Shown one piece after another: positions 61,235 to 64,000 of a stretch of 64,000 bases of DNA (position 1 is its first letter; each line of letters begins with the position of its first letter). The position numbers were made by a program, and so were the translations under genes. The notes under the pieces were generated by a model. That model did no database searches, was not told the DNA's origin, and was given only the letters and a program-made list of their open reading frames with translations. The DNA comes from Desulfosporosinus youngiae DSM 17734 (lineage in GTDB: Bacteria > Bacillota > Desulfitobacteriia > Desulfitobacteriales > Desulfitobacteriaceae), in contig NZ_CM001441.1 of assembly GCF_000244895.1 (NCBI RefSeq), positions 3,182,226 to 3,246,225 on the forward strand. Direction: 5' to 3'.

Positions 61235-61274
61235 TTATCTTGAGTTATCTTGAGTTATCTTGAGTTATCTTGAA
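61235..61274. repeat. four tandem copies of TTATCTTGAG
   Basis: 10-bp unit repeated four times without gaps (last copy ends A), 186 bases past the pgi stop on the minus strand. Simple tandem repeat; no other feature in 61275-61459. Confidence 0.8.
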
Positions 61275-61459
61275 AAGGCTGTTATTCCTTCACAGATCTC
61301 AATTTATTATCTATATTAAGCTTATTCTACATCAATCCGTCAAAATCCTTCATAATAGAATCTAATTTTTTTAAATCTTATATTATATTTAACAATATTG
61401 AGAGTTCACTCATGTTATCTGCATTAAGGAACAAGGTACCTTGTCCTCCCGACCCTCTT

Positions 61460-62872
61460 TTAGAGGATATAGCGAATCTTCCCATACTCCTCTATCTCGC
61501 GTTTTCTCACATCATATCCCTTGCGGCCCATTAAGGCGTAGGTCCCGTTTTTTCCCTCTTCAACCCCCGGCTGATCATAAGCATTAATATTCAGCAGCTC
61601 ACCCATATAGGCTGTCTCCCACTCCAGGAGCAGCAGCAACTGTCCTAGGTTGTAGGCATCTAACTTGGAAAGTATGATTTTCTGATGCTGCCGCCCGGCT
61701 AAGGTCAAAGCATATTCGGTTGCCTTCTGTTCCGCAAACAGCAGCTCCTCCAAGGTACGTCCTCCTAAGAAGTGAATATCTTCAGGCAGCTCAGGGTCTA
61801 AGGGAATCACTTGGGATTCCTTAAAGTTCCCGATAGTCACAAAGGTAATCACCTTATCATCAGGCCCTTCAACATATAACTGCACTTGGGAATGCTGATC
61901 CGTTACCCCCAGCGCTTTGACCGGGGTCTGCCCGGCATGGACTTCACGTCCCTGGCGGTCATAGCGTTTTCCCAAGCTTTCCGCCCACAATTGAGCATAC
62001 CAGTCCGCCATGGTTTTTAAGCTGTCCGCGTAAGGCATAAACACCGAAATAGTCTTGCCTTTTTGCCATAAATGATGAGCCAAGGCTGCCCTTAATTGGG
62101 CCGGATTTAAGAGCACCCCTTGGGTTTCCCGAATCCGCCGGTCCATGCTCAGAGCACCCTCCAGAAGCTGAGCAATGTCAATTCCGCAGATGGCAGCAGC
62201 CAGCAAACCCACAGGGGTTAATTCAGAAAACCGTCCTCCTATTCCCCCAGGTATTACAAAGCGCTGAAACCCTTCTTTAAGAGCAATTGGCAGGAGGTTC
62301 CCTTTTTCTTTATCTGTCGTGACAACGATATGCTCCCCATAAGTATCTCCACAGACCCGGCGTAAATTATCCCGGACAATTAAAAACTGAGCCATGGTTT
62401 CTGAGGTATTGCCTGATTTGGAAATCACATTAAACAGGGTTTTGCGAAGATCAAGCATCTCTAACAATTCTTTAAATCGCACCGGATCAATATTGTCCAC
62501 CACATACAAACGGGGCCGGTACCCCCGCTTCTCGGGAGGAAGTTCATTGTAGTAATAATGGTTCAGGGCCTGCTGAACAGCCAGCGGTCCAAGGGCTGAG
62601 CCTCCAATGCCCAAAACAACCAAGTTTTCAAAGTTAGCGGCTGCAGTATCGGCATACTTAATGATTCCTGGAACTTGGGCCTTCATGGAGTCCAGAAGCT
62701 TAGAGAAATCCAGCTCACCGGCCTCCCGGCGCTCCTCAAGTGAAGTCTGGGCTTGATCCAAGGCATTCTGAAGACTCAACAGCTCTTCCTTTGTTAAGCC
62801 ACTTGGATTTTGCGGACTATTCATCATCCCCGTGTAGTCTATTCCTACTCCGGACCGAACTTGATTCTCCAT
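61460..62872 (-). CDS. pgi: glucose-6-phosphate isomerase
   Basis: About 470 residues; interconverts glucose-6-phosphate and fructose-6-phosphate. Seen: 'VVLGIGGSALGPLAVQQAL' (around 80), 'NVISKSGNTSETMAQFLIV' (around 140), 'VIPGGIGGRFSELTPVGLLA' (around 205, PGI signature area) and 'ALGVTDQHSQVQLYVEGPDD' (catalytic His region, around 320). The ATG at 62872 has a GAGGGTGA site; a longer frame from 63007 would overlap pfkA and add unrelated residues. Follows pfkA on the same strand with a 31-base gap. Confidence 0.95.
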   Translation of the reverse strand: MENQVRSGVGIDYTGMMNSPQNPSGLTKEELLSLQNALDQAQTSLEERREAGELDFSKLLDSMKAQVPGIIKYADTAAANFENLVVLGIGGSALGPLAVQQALNHYYYNELPPEKRGYRPRLYVVDNIDPVRFKELLEMLDLRKTLFNVISKSGNTSETMAQFLIVRDNLRRVCGDTYGEHIVVTTDKEKGNLLPIALKEGFQRFVIPGGIGGRFSELTPVGLLAAAICGIDIAQLLEGALSMDRRIRETQGVLLNPAQLRAALAHHLWQKGKTISVFMPYADSLKTMADWYAQLWAESLGKRYDRQGREVHAGQTPVKALGVTDQHSQVQLYVEGPDDKVITFVTIGNFKESQVIPLDPELPEDIHFLGGRTLEELLFAEQKATEYALTLAGRQHQKIILSKLDAYNLGQLLLLLEWETAYMGELLNINAYDQPGVEEGKNGTYALMGRKGYDVRKREIEEYGKIRYIL

Positions 62873-62903
62873 TAAATCACCCTCATTTCTGCAGTTTCCA
62901 AGC

Positions 62904-63872
62904 CTAAATTGAAAGCTGATTTGCCAACTCATAAAGATTTCTGTTAAAAGGACGGCGTTCACCATAGGCCGCATCAAGGGGCCTGGAAATGACCTCCTGG
63001 TTGACATAGGCTGTCATTTTGTTAGTCTCTCCGGCCAAAATGATCTCCACCGCTTTTCCTCCCATAGCTGCCGCAATGACAGCATCTAAGGCGCTGGGAT
63101 TGCCGCCCCGCTGCAAATGCCCCAGAATAGTGATGCGAGTCTCAAACCCGGAACGAGTACGCAGCTCCTCACCTATTTTATAAGCACTTCCCGCACCTTC
63201 GGAGACGATGATAATACTGTGATTTTTGCCGCGTTGATGCCCGCGTTTCAATTTATCGCAGATTTCATCATAATCAAAGGGGATTTCGGGTACCAAAATC
63301 GATTCCGCCCCACAGGCAATCCCTGCCTGAAGAGCAATATTTCCGCAGTCTCTGCCCATAACTTCCACCACAAAGGTCCGTTCATGAGAGGTCGCTGTAT
63401 CCCGGATTTTGCCCACAGCATCAATGACTGTGTTAACTGCCGTGTCAAAACCGATTGTCAGATCGGTTCCTGAAATATCATTGTCGATAGTGCCTGGAAT
63501 CCCAACGATCTGAATTCCCCTGGCCAGGGTTTGAGCACCTCTGAAAGAGCCATCCCCGCCGATGACCACTAAGGCGTCTATTTGGTGCTTATGTAATTGA
63601 TCTAAGGCCTTCTGCTGCCCTTCTTCTGTTTTCATCTCCGGACAACGTGCCGTCTTGAGCATGGTTCCGCCGCGCAGGACAATATCCGCCACGGATCCTA
63701 AACTTAACTCTTGAATTTCACCGTGAATAAGCCCTTCATATCCGCGGCTGATTCCATAAACCTTAATTCCATGGTAGATACCTTTACGGACCACTGCACG
63801 AAGGGCTGCATTCATTCCAGGAGCATCTCCCCCGCTGGTCAGCACCCCGATCCGCTCTATTTTTCCCGACAT
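62904..63872 (-). CDS. pfkA: 6-phosphofructokinase, ATP type
   Basis: 322 residues; phosphorylates fructose-6-phosphate in glycolysis. 'GVLTSGGDAPGMNAALRAVV' (9-28, ATP site), 'GGDGSFRGAQTLARG' (around 102-116), 'GIPGTIDNDISGTDLTIGFD' (catalytic Asp, around 123) and 'VEVMGRDCGNIALQAGI' (around 168). Length is that of bacterial PfkA. AAGGGTGA site. First gene of the pfkA-pgi pair; 63873-64000 upstream is AT-rich and probably holds its promoter. Confidence 0.97.
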   Translation of the reverse strand: MSGKIERIGVLTSGGDAPGMNAALRAVVRKGIYHGIKVYGISRGYEGLIHGEIQELSLGSVADIVLRGGTMLKTARCPEMKTEEGQQKALDQLHKHQIDALVVIGGDGSFRGAQTLARGIQIVGIPGTIDNDISGTDLTIGFDTAVNTVIDAVGKIRDTATSHERTFVVEVMGRDCGNIALQAGIACGAESILVPEIPFDYDEICDKLKRGHQRGKNHSIIIVSEGAGSAYKIGEELRTRSGFETRITILGHLQRGGNPSALDAVIAAAMGGKAVEIILAGETNKMTAYVNQEVISRPLDAAYGERRPFNRNLYELANQLSI

Positions 63873-64000
63873 TGGATCACCCTTTCTTATTATCTTGCTC
63901 TATCATCGTTTTTATCACACTCTCAATATTGAAAACCATTCAGTATTAGTTCATATTTTGTTTTTAATTCCTGATCTTTGGCTAGTTTTCCCTGCATTTT

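Noticed and set aside
1-64000. CRISPR arrays, tRNA and rRNA genes
   Set aside because: No regularly spaced repeats with unique spacers, no tRNA cloverleaf and no rRNA sequence were noticed; short tandem repeats (61235, 19481) have no spacers.

Overview
The window looks like the chromosome of an anaerobic, endospore-forming Firmicute of the Desulfosporosinus/Desulfitobacterium type (Peptococcaceae). This is inferred from an alpha/beta-type spore DNA-binding protein, a SpoVB/MurJ-type flippase, a soluble FmdE-like protein, GGAGG-type ribosome sites with frequent TTG/GTG starts, and many membrane signalling and ABC genes. Species cannot be fixed from sequence reading alone.

Layout. 1-19.2 kb is ordinary chromosome: a flippase (cut by the window edge), a spore protein, a queuosine-precursor operon (queD-queE-folE with a YpmA-like gene and surE), a TPR protein, a Fur-family regulator, an RlmI-type rRNA methyltransferase, a newly noted 38-residue gene, a UPF0180 gene, a membrane M28 peptidase, a phospholipase-D-like lipoprotein, a histidine phosphatase with a probable 6S RNA just upstream of it, a TIGR04086 protein, an FmdE-like protein, lgt, and a long FtsA-like ATPase with VNG repeats. 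A GC-rich noncoding repeat lies at 14.3-14.65 kb.

19.6-36.9 kb is the most striking part. A 2139-residue secreted YD-repeat (Rhs-type) protein with a DNRLRE-like domain ends in an AT-rich hydrophobic tip followed by a small membrane protein. Downstream lie about ten further modules. Most pair a broken C-terminal tip, often still joined to a degenerate piece of the parent Rhs gene, with a small intact gene that begins directly after the tip stop codon, and most end in a hairpin terminator. This is the arrangement expected of a displaced polymorphic-toxin tip/immunity array. One of the small proteins looks like Imm53. Three others form a previously unnamed 'Y-[LI]-P-W' four-helix membrane family. 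Hydrophobic tips sit with membrane partners and His-rich tips with soluble partners.

37-55.6 kb is a mobile and regulatory zone: DUF3102, DUF1659 and DUF2922 genes associated with two copies of a perfect palindrome; two adjacent fold-type-I aminotransferase-like proteins, one a MocR-type regulator; an ABC ATPase relic; a secreted amidase and a lipoprotein; a complete IS66-family element with 8-bp target duplication; and an ECF sigma factor with a DUF4367 partner. Three nearly identical promoter-like sites suggest the sigma factor controls its own partner operon, the secreted amidase and a two-gene envelope operon. A truncated copy of the DUF3102 gene and a PocR-PAS-GGDEF-HD-GYP c-di-GMP protein close this section.

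56-64 kb is a five-gene oligopeptide/nickel-type ABC import operon followed by pfkA-pgi (both on the minus strand).
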